64,000 bases of DNA from Myxococcota bacterium (lineage in GTDB: Bacteria > Myxococcota_A > Polyangia > HGW-17): contig JAHJMN010000199.1 in the NCBI GenBank assembly GCA_018821305.1, positions 25,521 through 89,520 on the forward strand. The letters are read 5' to 3'. The position numbers and the translations under genes are program-made. The notes below the pieces were generated by a model, which was not told the origin of the DNA, searched no databases, and was given only the letters and a program-made list of their open reading frames with translations. This document shows, piece by piece, positions 17,052 to 24,855 of this stretch (its first letter is position 1; every line of letters starts with the position of its first letter).

Positions 17052-17540
17052 ATGAAAAAACTGATGATTGTTATTGTACCCCTGCTCCTCTTTATCGAAA
17101 TGCCACAGGCAAACGGTACTCCACGGGGTCGTTACCTTCGGGGACAGCGTGTTTACAAAGAAAAACTCTGGAGATGTGCCATGTGGTGGAGGCGTCTCGG
17201 GGATATTACCAAATCCTCTGGCAAGCGCCTTACAAACGGCACGGATTTAGTTGACGAACTTGGTGCCAAATCTGAACCGTATATCCGGCGATGGCTCACT
17301 GCTCCATCAAAACTTCATCCCAGGACAAACTGCGATATAGGAACCATTACAACGGAGAGGGAAGTAATGGACCTTGTATATTATATTAAAACCAGAGCTA
17401 CGAATCCTCCCCGAAAGCCAGTTATCGAAAGAAAAATTATGAAGAGATCACGCATCAGGTTACTAAAGACTCATGAAATTTTGCGTAAAAGACTGAAAAC
17501 CCTGAACGATATTAAAAAACTTAAGTTAAACCGCAGATAG
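17052..17540 (+). CDS. Small secreted basic protein in pilus operon, cytochrome c-like layout without haem motif
   Basis: The 162-residue product has a signal peptide (MKKLMIVIVPLLLFIEMPQA) and a strongly basic C-terminal tail rich in Lys, Arg and Leu. I do not recognise a family. The mature N-terminal 100 residues run in an order reminiscent of a class I cytochrome c: GQRVYKEKLWRCAMWW, then GTDLVDELGAKSEPYIRRWL, then TTEREVMDLVYYIKTR. The CxxCH haem-binding motif is absent; only Cys-Ala-Met-Trp is seen. If the resemblance is real, it is a haem-less derivative. The gene starts 7 bases after the PilX-like gene and precedes pilY1, so it is probably exported with the pilus tip components. Confidence 0.65.
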   Translation: MKKLMIVIVPLLLFIEMPQANGTPRGRYLRGQRVYKEKLWRCAMWWRRLGDITKSSGKRLTNGTDLVDELGAKSEPYIRRWLTAPSKLHPRTNCDIGTITTEREVMDLVYYIKTRATNPPRKPVIERKIMKRSRIRLLKTHEILRKRLKTLNDIKKLKLNRR

Positions 17541-17559
17541 CACGGAAGTGAGGATGACG

Positions 17560-20500
17560 ATGAAAAAGAATCTTTCAGTAATATTTTCAACTCTTGTCAT
17601 TTTATCCCTTCCGGTCAGCGCTTCTGCCGGAAGTCGATTTTATGCAGCTTTAGATCAGTTTGTATTTGGAACAAGCGCATACTGCTACAGTCAACTGGAT
17701 CGCACGACTTACAACACAGGGTTTTCCTCATCGGATTTTAATTCTACAATGAGTGTCGATGTTGTAAGTGGCAAGATTGTTCTTAATACGGATCAGCGGG
17801 CGTTAGGTGATACAAACCGCATCATGATTCGTACAAGGCAGAATCTTACGGTAAAATACGTGTACGAGAGTGCTGACCAGTCCCAGACTCTCGGGTGGTT
17901 TTTATGGGATAACCGTGCTTCACAATTCACAACCCAAAGTGGATACAGTTACACGGATCGCCCCTGCAGTTCCGATGCAAACTGCGACATGGGTGAATCA
18001 TGCCAGACATGCTCCTCCGGTTGTGTGGCCACCAAGGTTTGCGCATATCCAAGACTAGTACTTCGCGACAATACGGGATATCCAGGTACAGGAAGCTCAA
18101 ACGGTGTTTATGACTGGTTTGAAGCCCTTTACTCCAAACCCTCCGGTTCCACTAACGTTTACACTTTTCCCTCTTTAGTCAGGCCTTTTCCCACTACAAA
18201 ACCGTATCCCGGGTATAGTTGGCCCTGGCAACAGCAACTCTGGAACTACGATTATTACAACCTTACTACTACCTCTCTTAGGGATGAAGGAACCTGGCCT
18301 CGAATTTCTAATTTTCTGGAATACCTTGTTGATACGGGAGGTGGTTGGCTGTTCATGCTCGCCGATGACGATACCGACTATGAAACTACGGTAACCTGCC
18401 GCAGTTGGGATTACGCTGAACCCGGTTGTTATTATGCTGTGCAGCACTGGCAGTGGGGCTCCTTTTATCTTCCCCCCTACAAAGACAATTACGGTTCCTT
18501 TAATGGTGTTCCGGACTACGATGTAAACGGCGACGGTTCTGTCACATCGGCAGATCGCACCGTTGATATGGGTACATTTGATGCGGGAAGTGAATTGATT
18601 TTCTTTCTCAATTCATATTATCGAAACGTTGCTGCCAGATATGAAAGTATCGGTATGAAAAAATCCTCCAGTTGGTACTTCCCAACGGTTCGTGTCGGTT
18701 CCATGCCATATTTCAGTAAATCAATTTTAAATCCGGACTATAAAACTACCGGGACAAATACTCGAGCTCTGGATATCGGTTGCAGTTTTACTTTCTCAAA
18801 TGGTTATCCAGGGCACACCTGTTCCGGCATAATGGGTTGGCTTGATCAGGCTGCTATTAACCGGCTTAATACCGCGGATTATAATTATCTTGTCCTGCCC
18901 CACGAAATTAAAAACTACAAAACCATTGAAAATGGCATAAGAACCCATGTTGTGCTTGGTGCTCCATCCACGGATCCCACCCGATGGCTTTTAGGCTTTG
19001 AGCAGTTATATGATGGCGGTCCAGGTGGTGAAGATAACTCCGGTAACGACTACAACGATGTTGTTATCCTTATAGAAAGACAGAATGGTGGCGAGGCGGT
19101 CAGTGACCTTGTGGCAACGGAAATTCCGGCTTCACAACTCGGAAATACTACTGTTACAAAAGTAAAAATAACTAAAAACGACTATATCCCAATTCCGCCG
19201 TGCACGCCGGAACCGGAGACCAGAATCGACTATTACATCAGTATTTCTGAAGACAGCGGCGGCAACCCAATCTGGATTCTTATCGACTTCCCCACAGGGA
19301 GCAACACGGCAACTCTGGATCTCGCTTCTTTAGGCTATACCGGTGCAAAACTTCGCTGGAAGGTTGAAATTATTTCCCCCAATGAAAGTTGCAGACCCGA
19401 AGTTCGCGACGTGGATATCGGCTATGAAGCACTGGTAGGTGGTGACTATACTTTCTCAACCCCTCTTCCCATTGCAAACGTAATGTTTAAAGGAACCCTT
19501 GAGACTGCATCCTCATCCTGGACTGTTACAGGTAGCGATCTGCGCAACCGCGGGCATTTTTACATGTACGAACTTTACGATGCTTCAAATCCCAATGCCA
19601 CAAATGTTACTACAATCTGGGATGCGGGTCAGAAACTCGCTACCCGGGATCCTTCCACCAGGACTATTTACACAAACAGCGGTCTTACACGTAAAACTTT
19701 TACTGCTGGAACGGATACCTGGCTTCTCTCAAATATCCTTTCGACACCTGAACGGAATCTTAAACATAACGGTAAACCCGTCTACGACGTAAACGGTGAC
19801 GGTTATGCCAACGATAATGACGCCCGACAGATGATCAACTGGACCCGGGGAAAAGAACATCCCATTGGGACGCAGCCCGCTTCCATTCCGAATCGCGCCT
19901 GGCCTCTTGGATCAATTCATCGTTCCACGGCTGCAGTTGTTACACCACCGGGAGTTCCCGCCTGGATGCAGGGAACCGCTATTCCTCCGGCGCTGAAAAG
20001 TGCTTATAATACCTGGGCAACAACTCCGGCTCAAGCTGAGCGAGATACCATCGTGGTTGTAGGTGCCCAGGATGGAATGCTCCATGCTTTCAATGCCGGT
20101 AAATATCGACAGGGAGATGATCCTGCAACAACTTCAATTGTTGAACAGCGTGGATATTTCAAGAAAAACGGTTCATTGCGCGAATATGGCGATGGAAGCG
20201 AATTATGGGCATGGATTCCCCCATCCCAGCTTTCAAACCTTAAAAACAACTATGTTAAAACCTATTACCCCGAAACGCACCCCTGGGCTCAGATAAACGG
20301 CAGTGTTACTCTGGATGACATACTTTACCAGAATAACTGGTCCACAGCGATTTTCTATACTCACGGTCCGATACATCCGTATATCAGTGCTTTGAACGTC
20401 ACGGACCCTGGCGATCCTCAGATAATGTGGGCAAATGACTGGACGGACAATAACTATCACGGGACTTATCAGCCTCCCGCGGTAGCCTGGTTTAACTCCG

Positions 20501-21366
20501 ATCGATATGGTGGAAAGGGTAAAACCTGGGCTGTTGCCACCACAAGTGGAATGAGCGATGACTATGAGGATGTTTATTTGTTCCTTATCGACGCCGATGA
20601 CGGTTCAACTCTGCCCTACGGCAAGACAAAACTCAATATCGGTAGTGGAAACGCAGGTCAGAAGTCCCTTGGTGTATGGGGAAGTCCTGTAGCAATTGAT
20701 TTTGATGGTGATGGCTATACTGATCGCTTCTATGTTGCCGATGCCAACGGCCGAGTCTGGAAACACTACATGAACGGCACAAATAATAACAGATGCCTTG
20801 TGGCGGATGTTGGCCCTGAACCGATTTATGTAACGCCGGCTTTCAAAGTTGCAAAAGATCTTTCCACAGGCCAGAACGTGGTAGCTTTCTATTTTGGAAC
20901 CGCAGACCATCCGGACCTCAACGATGCTGTAAGTTCGCCATATTCTTTCTATGCTTTTGTGGATCGTGACGCAGATCTGGCATGTTCCAGCTCCGAGATG
21001 ATTTATCGATTTACTCTGCCTGCAGATGAAAAAGTCTGGGCTGATGCGTTTATTTCCGGTGATGAAGTATATCTTGGTACCTCCACGGGAAATAAAGCTG
21101 ACATCTGTGACGAAGATCCCTCAAATCCCGGGACAATTTACTCACTGGCTTTAGATGCCAACTCATCTGGTCTTCCTGTGCAGAATACTGCGCCGGTAAG
21201 TGCAGGTGGTAACGTTGTTTCAGGACTTATGGTTTACGACGAACACTTGTTTATTAACTCTCTGGGCGGTAAGACAAAAATTATCGGCGGAGATAAATGG
21301 AATAACACTGCGGGTTCAAGCAGCGCATTTGCGGGAGTTGAAGATGTATACTGGAAAGAACAATAA
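17560..21366 (+). CDS. pilY1: PilY1-like type IV pilus tip protein
   Basis: The 1268-residue product starts at the ATG at 17560, with AGG seven bases upstream and a signal peptide MKKNLSVIFSTLVILSLPVS; earlier in-frame GTG and ATG codons are less likely. A Cys cluster near residue 140 (SDANCDMGESCQTC) and a DUF4114-like domain (about 411-507, ending in SGNDYNDVVILIE) precede the PilY1 C-terminal beta-propeller (from about 830: TIVVVGAQDGMLHAFNAG). The propeller carries a calcium-loop-like motif, DFDGDGYTDRFYVADANGRV, near residue 1048. Two further loops (YDVNGDGSVTSADR, YDVNGDGYANDNDAR) resemble dockerin EF-hands. PilY1 supports pilus extension, adhesion and surface sensing. It lies within the minor pilin operon. 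Confidence 0.92.
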   Translation: MKKNLSVIFSTLVILSLPVSASAGSRFYAALDQFVFGTSAYCYSQLDRTTYNTGFSSSDFNSTMSVDVVSGKIVLNTDQRALGDTNRIMIRTRQNLTVKYVYESADQSQTLGWFLWDNRASQFTTQSGYSYTDRPCSSDANCDMGESCQTCSSGCVATKVCAYPRLVLRDNTGYPGTGSSNGVYDWFEALYSKPSGSTNVYTFPSLVRPFPTTKPYPGYSWPWQQQLWNYDYYNLTTTSLRDEGTWPRISNFLEYLVDTGGGWLFMLADDDTDYETTVTCRSWDYAEPGCYYAVQHWQWGSFYLPPYKDNYGSFNGVPDYDVNGDGSVTSADRTVDMGTFDAGSELIFFLNSYYRNVAARYESIGMKKSSSWYFPTVRVGSMPYFSKSILNPDYKTTGTNTRALDIGCSFTFSNGYPGHTCSGIMGWLDQAAINRLNTADYNYLVLPHEIKNYKTIENGIRTHVVLGAPSTDPTRWLLGFEQLYDGGPGGEDNSGNDYNDVVILIERQNGGEAVSDLVATEIPASQLGNTTVTKVKITKNDYIPIPPCTPEPETRIDYYISISEDSGGNPIWILIDFPTGSNTATLDLASLGYTGAKLRWKVEIISPNESCRPEVRDVDIGYEALVGGDYTFSTPLPIANVMFKGTLETASSSWTVTGSDLRNRGHFYMYELYDASNPNATNVTTIWDAGQKLATRDPSTRTIYTNSGLTRKTFTAGTDTWLLSNILSTPERNLKHNGKPVYDVNGDGYANDNDARQMINWTRGKEHPIGTQPASIPNRAWPLGSIHRSTAAVVTPPGVPAWMQGTAIPPALKSAYNTWATTPAQAERDTIVVVGAQDGMLHAFNAGKYRQGDDPATTSIVEQRGYFKKNGSLREYGDGSELWAWIPPSQLSNLKNNYVKTYYPETHPWAQINGSVTLDDILYQNNWSTAIFYTHGPIHPYISALNVTDPGDPQIMWANDWTDNNYHGTYQPPAVAWFNSDRYGGKGKTWAVATTSGMSDDYEDVYLFLIDADDGSTLPYGKTKLNIGSGNAGQKSLGVWGSPVAIDFDGDGYTDRFYVADANGRVWKHYMNGTNNNRCLVADVGPEPIYVTPAFKVAKDLSTGQNVVAFYFGTADHPDLNDAVSSPYSFYAFVDRDADLACSSSEMIYRFTLPADEKVWADAFISGDEVYLGTSTGNKADICDEDPSNPGTIYSLALDANSSGLPVQNTAPVSAGGNVVSGLMVYDEHLFINSLGGKTKIIGGDKWNNTAGSSSAFAGVEDVYWKEQ

Positions 21367-21835
21367 AAAATTGTCCCGCCAGCGAGGAATGACTCTGATG
21401 GAAATTCTGATTTCCTTCACGGTGCTTTTTATTGGGATGCTAACTTTATTTAAAGTCGCAACAGTGGCAACCCGGACAAACCTTACCAGCAGGAACATTC
21501 ATTCGGGCATAACAAAAGCTCAGGATCACCTTGAAGCGCTCAAGGATGTTCCGGTTCAGACCCTCGCATGTCTGGCATCGGGTTCAGCACCCGCTGCCTG
21601 TCTTTCTTCATGTGTTTCAAACGGGGCCGACGTGAATCACTGTAATATGGCCCTTGGTATGGATGCAGCACATAATTCCGATGGTCACGGCGTTACTTAC
21701 ACGCCTTCATTCGGTGTTCGACCCGGTCCATGGCCAGATACGTATGAAATTGAAATTCTTTCGCAGTGGCAGGGAGAGGAAACTCCCCCGCGCACTCATA
21801 AAATTTACTTTAAAACCGTGGTGTACAAGCAATGA
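21344..21835 (+). CDS. pilV: PilV-like minor pilin
   Basis: The 163-residue product starts at an ATG within the last 23 bases of pilY1, preceded by GGGAG. It has a basic prepilin leader ending RQRG, cleavage before MTLMEILISF with Glu at mature position 5, and a hydrophobic helix (SFTVLFIGMLTLFKVAT). The LEALKDVPVQTLACLASG stretch and Cys-containing head are PilV-like. The prepilin peptidase would cleave after the Gly. It is coupled by ATGA overlap to the following gene. Confidence 0.85.
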   Translation: MYTGKNNKKLSRQRGMTLMEILISFTVLFIGMLTLFKVATVATRTNLTSRNIHSGITKAQDHLEALKDVPVQTLACLASGSAPAACLSSCVSNGADVNHCNMALGMDAAHNSDGHGVTYTPSFGVRPGPWPDTYEIEILSQWQGEETPPRTHKIYFKTVVYKQ

Positions 21836-22887
21836 AACATCTGACACTCAAATCCGGATTTACATTGATTGAACTGATGATTGCGATTTTTATAAGCTCA
21901 CTCGTGATTGCGGGGGCTTTTAATGTCCAACTTGTCTTTACTCAAACTGCCAGAAATCAGGAGGAAGTCAGCGATCTCCAGAATTCTCTTGATGGTTTGA
22001 AAAACTATATGCATAGAGCCCTGAAAGGATCAGGAGCAGGGCTCGCTGCTAATATAGAAATACGCGCCTGCGATGGTTCCACTCAGGTCGTACCCGCAAT
22101 CAATATTCATAATAATAATTCATACCCTGTTGTCAGTGATTTTACCGATGGTGGAATTGATAATGATCCCGACTGGATTGAATTTATTTATACTGGCAAT
22201 GTTGAAGTTACTTCAGTTTTTGAATCTTTTGATGCAAGTTATGCCAAAGTTTACTCATCTTTGAATTTTGCTCCTCGGGATGTGGTAGCTGTTAACGTCG
22301 GGGCCTACAGTTGCATCCGTCGGATAAACACAGTTATCAATACTATTCCCAATTATCTGGGGTGGTACAGCCGGGGAGGCGTATATTGTCTTAATCCGTC
22401 TAACAATTCGCACCCCTCCTGTGGATATGCCGGTGGAAGCATCACTCCATCAAAAACAGTTACAATAACCAAACTTGGTGAGTTCCCCTTCCAGGCCCTG
22501 AGAGTTGATACCACAACATATGCTCGCCCGGTCTTAATGCATGGCACTCGCAGGGAACAAAGCGGAGGCAGTACTTATACCTGGACTCCTCTGGTAGAAA
22601 ACGTTGAGGACATGCAGATTGCGTGGCTCATGGATACATCTGACCCAATGGATAAATCAGGAGATCTCTGGATTAATTCAAGAGACCCTCAGCCATTGGA
22701 ATACGGTAGAATTCGAAGCCTCAGAATCAGTATAATTACCCGCTCCAACGCAGCAGACAATAAAATTAAGACAGCACGTCCTGCATATGAAGACCGTCAA
22801 GCGGGAGCTCTTGACAATTACTATCGCCGGAAAATAACATTTATCGTTAATATTCCAAATAGACCCATAACGGGAGGTACATTATGA
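21832..22887 (+). CDS. pilW: PilW-like minor pilin
   Basis: The 351-residue product has the prepilin motif KSG, then FTLIELMIAIFISSLVIAGA, with Glu5 and a long hydrophobic helix. The segment RNQEEVSDLQNSLDGLKNYM follows as in PilW. The large C-terminal head is normal for PilW, which is bigger than the other minor pilins. ATGA overlaps join it to the gene before and the gene after, so pilV-pilW-fimT are translated together. Confidence 0.87.
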   Translation: MKHLTLKSGFTLIELMIAIFISSLVIAGAFNVQLVFTQTARNQEEVSDLQNSLDGLKNYMHRALKGSGAGLAANIEIRACDGSTQVVPAINIHNNNSYPVVSDFTDGGIDNDPDWIEFIYTGNVEVTSVFESFDASYAKVYSSLNFAPRDVVAVNVGAYSCIRRINTVINTIPNYLGWYSRGGVYCLNPSNNSHPSCGYAGGSITPSKTVTITKLGEFPFQALRVDTTTYARPVLMHGTRREQSGGSTYTWTPLVENVEDMQIAWLMDTSDPMDKSGDLWINSRDPQPLEYGRIRSLRISIITRSNAADNKIKTARPAYEDRQAGALDNYYRRKITFIVNIPNRPITGGTL

Positions 22888-23423
22888 AATCCCGAAACTT
22901 TTATGGTCTTACTTTAGTTGAACTTGTGGTCGTTTTAACCATTGTCAGTATTCTTGCAACAATTGCACTTGTGAACGTAAATGCACGAAAAAAGGAAGAC
23001 GAAGTGCGTGACGGTGCCTATAAATTCAGTGCTCTTCTGGCGGAAGCTCGAAATCAGGCAATAAATTCAAGAAGTAGAGTAATGTTCCGCTTCAACAACA
23101 CGACCATCCAATGGTGTGTGACGTCCTGTTATATTTCAGGAACCCTGCCCAAAAGTATCGAGCATAAATTTACCTGGACTAAAATATTAAGGTATGCACG
23201 CGAGTCGGTTCTTCCCGGTATGATACCTTCCGTTACGTATACAGCAGGTTCCGGTTGGAATCATTTTTACATCGAGCCCGATGGTACTCTTATTGGTTAT
23301 ACTACAGATACGACTCCCAGAGGAATTACAGTTTATTTACAGCATGACAAAGATGCCAATCGGAAATATCGTACTACAGTACTACCTATTCTCGGAAAAG
23401 CGCGTATTTATCCTAAATGGTAA
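22884..23423 (+). CDS. FimT/GspH-like minor pseudopilin
   Basis: The 179-residue product has the prepilin motif NFYG, then LTLVELVVVLTIVSILATIA (Glu5), and the FimT/GspH-type phrase FSALLAEARNQAINSRSRVM just after the helix. Such proteins are initiation subunits of type IV pili or type II secretion pseudopili, and FimT has been linked to DNA binding in natural transformation. It is the last gene of the operon and ends 18 bases from a convergent small lipoprotein gene. Confidence 0.87.
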   Translation: MKSRNFYGLTLVELVVVLTIVSILATIALVNVNARKKEDEVRDGAYKFSALLAEARNQAINSRSRVMFRFNNTTIQWCVTSCYISGTLPKSIEHKFTWTKILRYARESVLPGMIPSVTYTAGSGWNHFYIEPDGTLIGYTTDTTPRGITVYLQHDKDANRKYRTTVLPILGKARIYPKW

Positions 23424-23440
23424 AAAAAGAAGATGGAAAA

Positions 23441-23599
23441 TTAGCGACGGCGATGTGTATGATGATGGGTTGTACAAACTGTTCTTCCACGGGCGTTTTT
23501 ATAGCAGCGCCTGGAACTTCGAGTTCTGTAAAAACAACTTGATAAAAGCATTGCTGCGGCGAAAGAAATGATCATAACAATTGCGGTTTTCTTATTCAT
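23441..23599 (-). CDS. Small lipoprotein, 52 residues
   Basis: A short gene on the minus strand. The ATG at 23599 has an excellent ribosome site (GGAGG, spacing 6), which picks it over a longer in-frame reading to 23647. The product has a signal peptide with a lipobox (AMLLSSC, lipidated Cys22). After it come 30 very basic residues with two Cys (RRCYKNARGRTVCTT) and a closing His/Arg tail, HHHTHRRR. The His-rich tail could bind metal. I do not recognise a family. It is monocistronic and convergent with the pilus operon. Confidence 0.7.
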   Translation of the reverse strand: MNKKTAIVMIISFAAAMLLSSCFYRTRSSRRCYKNARGRTVCTTHHHTHRRR

Positions 23600-23618
23600 A
23601 ACGACCTCCACTTGGTTT

Positions 23619-23664
23619 CTATCCGGAAAAACTAAAGTTATTTTCAATAATTAAACCCGGATAG
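23619..23664. repeat. CTATCCGG inverted repeat module
   Basis: CTATCCGG at 23619-23626 and CCGGATAG at 23657-23664 form an 8-base perfect inverted repeat around an AT-rich 30-base loop. The same arms recur at 60794-60801 and 60840-60847, where they are joined to the main palindromic repeat. This copy lies just upstream of the small lipoprotein's ribosome site and could shape its leader. Confidence 0.7.
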
Positions 23665-23903
23665 TAAAAATAAATTACTGAAAATACTAACTGAATCCCG
23701 TCCGAAAAAGCATTGGTTCTACCCAAAAGTGGATAATGCAAAACGAGGTGGACTACAGGACTCAAACTTATTTCAAATAAACTTAGCACAAAATAACTTT
23801 TATGACCACCCCTCTTTCAAACATTACAACTTCTGGTTTTCTTGATATAATTGAGCGGCAGTTTTGTGGAAATAAAAAACAGGTTTAATATTTCACCAGC
23901 TCA

Positions 23904-23931
23904 TTGAAAATAGTGTTTTATAGTGTAAACT
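23904..23931 (+). promoter_or_regulatory. Possible promoter of the Cys-rich lipoprotein gene
   Basis: TTGAAA (23904-23909), a 16-base spacer and TAAACT (23926-23931) lie 22 bases before the start codon. The -10 is weak. The spacer contains a short tandem duplication of TAGTGT. Confidence 0.35.
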
Positions 23932-23953
23932 ATTTACAACTCAGGAGATATCC

Positions 23954-24676
23954 ATGAAAAATTTTAAAATTAATCCCGTTAAAAAAAATAATCCCGTTTA
24001 TCCACAAAAAAAAGTTTTAATTGCAGGTATCGTTGTTTCCGCTTCAGTTTTTACAGGCTGTTTTGGTCCGGGTTTTGGAACCATTGATGGCGATGTGGTG
24101 GAATGTCAGCCTGGAGATATGTACTGTCCTGACGAAAATACAATACAGATTTGTACTGAGAATTCATATTTTGATACAATGACTTGCAATGATTATTGCA
24201 TTCAGGAATTCGGTCCTGAGTATTATGCAGCGGGCTTTTGCAATGAAGACAATCCCTGTGGCTGCGAATATTCAATTACTCCCGGGGTAATTGCTGAATG
24301 TACTCCTGGCGAGTTTTACTGTAGTGATGCCGCTACACTGGAACTTTGTCAAACGGATGAAAACGGTCTGAATAACTGGACTACAAATATTTGTGACGAT
24401 TATTGTCTCGATGTTTTTGGTGATAATTTCTATCCTGAAGATGATTGCGATTCCTTGAATACGGAAAATCCCTGTGGCTGCATAGAAATGCTGGCAGGGA
24501 TAAATGCTGAGTGTACTTTAGAAGATCTTATCTGTGGTGAAGATGGTACTCTTGGTGTTTTAGATTTGAACACATGTGAATACTTATATGAGCCATGTAC
24601 TGATATCTGCGGGTCTGACCAAATTCCCGGGGAATGCGATCCGGAAAATACGGATAATCCCTGTAACTGTCATTGA
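23954..24676 (+). CDS. Lipoprotein with three 8-Cys repeats
   Basis: The 240-residue product has a lipobox (SVFTGC, lipidated Cys36) and then three tandem repeats of about 60 residues, each with eight Cys. The repeats open with VECQPGDMYCPDENT, AECTPGEFYCSDAAT and AECTLEDLICGEDGT, and close with NPCGC, NPCGC and NPCNC. With 24 Cys in about 200 residues the mature protein must be heavily disulfide-bonded. It is acidic and rich in Asn. I do not recognise a named family. A CAGGAG ribosome site precedes the ATG. Its neighbour is the MopE-like surface protein, so both may be surface-exposed. Confidence 0.83.
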   Translation: MKNFKINPVKKNNPVYPQKKVLIAGIVVSASVFTGCFGPGFGTIDGDVVECQPGDMYCPDENTIQICTENSYFDTMTCNDYCIQEFGPEYYAAGFCNEDNPCGCEYSITPGVIAECTPGEFYCSDAATLELCQTDENGLNNWTTNICDDYCLDVFGDNFYPEDDCDSLNTENPCGCIEMLAGINAECTLEDLICGEDGTLGVLDLNTCEYLYEPCTDICGSDQIPGECDPENTDNPCNCH

Positions 24677-24752
24677 TGATTACGGTAGACAACTTTGAAA
24701 TTTGTTTGAAAAGATAGTTCAGAATTGAAACCCTTGAAGGGTACAATAAACA

Positions 24753-24781
24753 CTGTTATTTTTAACTTTTGCTGGTATAAT
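24753..24781 (+). promoter_or_regulatory. Extended -10 promoter and leader hairpin of the MopE-like gene
   Basis: TGGTATAAT (24773-24781) is an extended -10 with a perfect TATAAT; the -35 (CTGTTA, 24753-24758) is weak, as is common with extended -10 promoters. Downstream, TTTCCTG (24795-24801) and CAGGAAA (24806-24812) form a 7-base stem in the leader, before the AAGGAAGG ribosome site. Confidence 0.55.
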
Positions 24782-24855
24782 TATTTTCGGAATATTTCCT
24801 GAAATCAGGAAAAGTTGAATTTAAATCTGAAATCCCGTTGTAAGGAAGGTTCAGT

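Larger units (their letters stand above)
23600..23953. other. 354-base intergenic region
   Basis: Divergent promoter region between the small lipoprotein (minus) and the Cys-rich lipoprotein (plus). It holds the inverted repeat at 23619-23664 and a possible promoter at 23904-23931. No gene, RNA or terminator is otherwise recognised in it. Confidence 0.6.

Noticed and set aside
23281..23571. 96-codon frame overlapping the 3' end of the FimT-like gene
   Set aside because: It is out of frame with a certain gene, has no ribosome site and runs through the convergent small lipoprotein gene.
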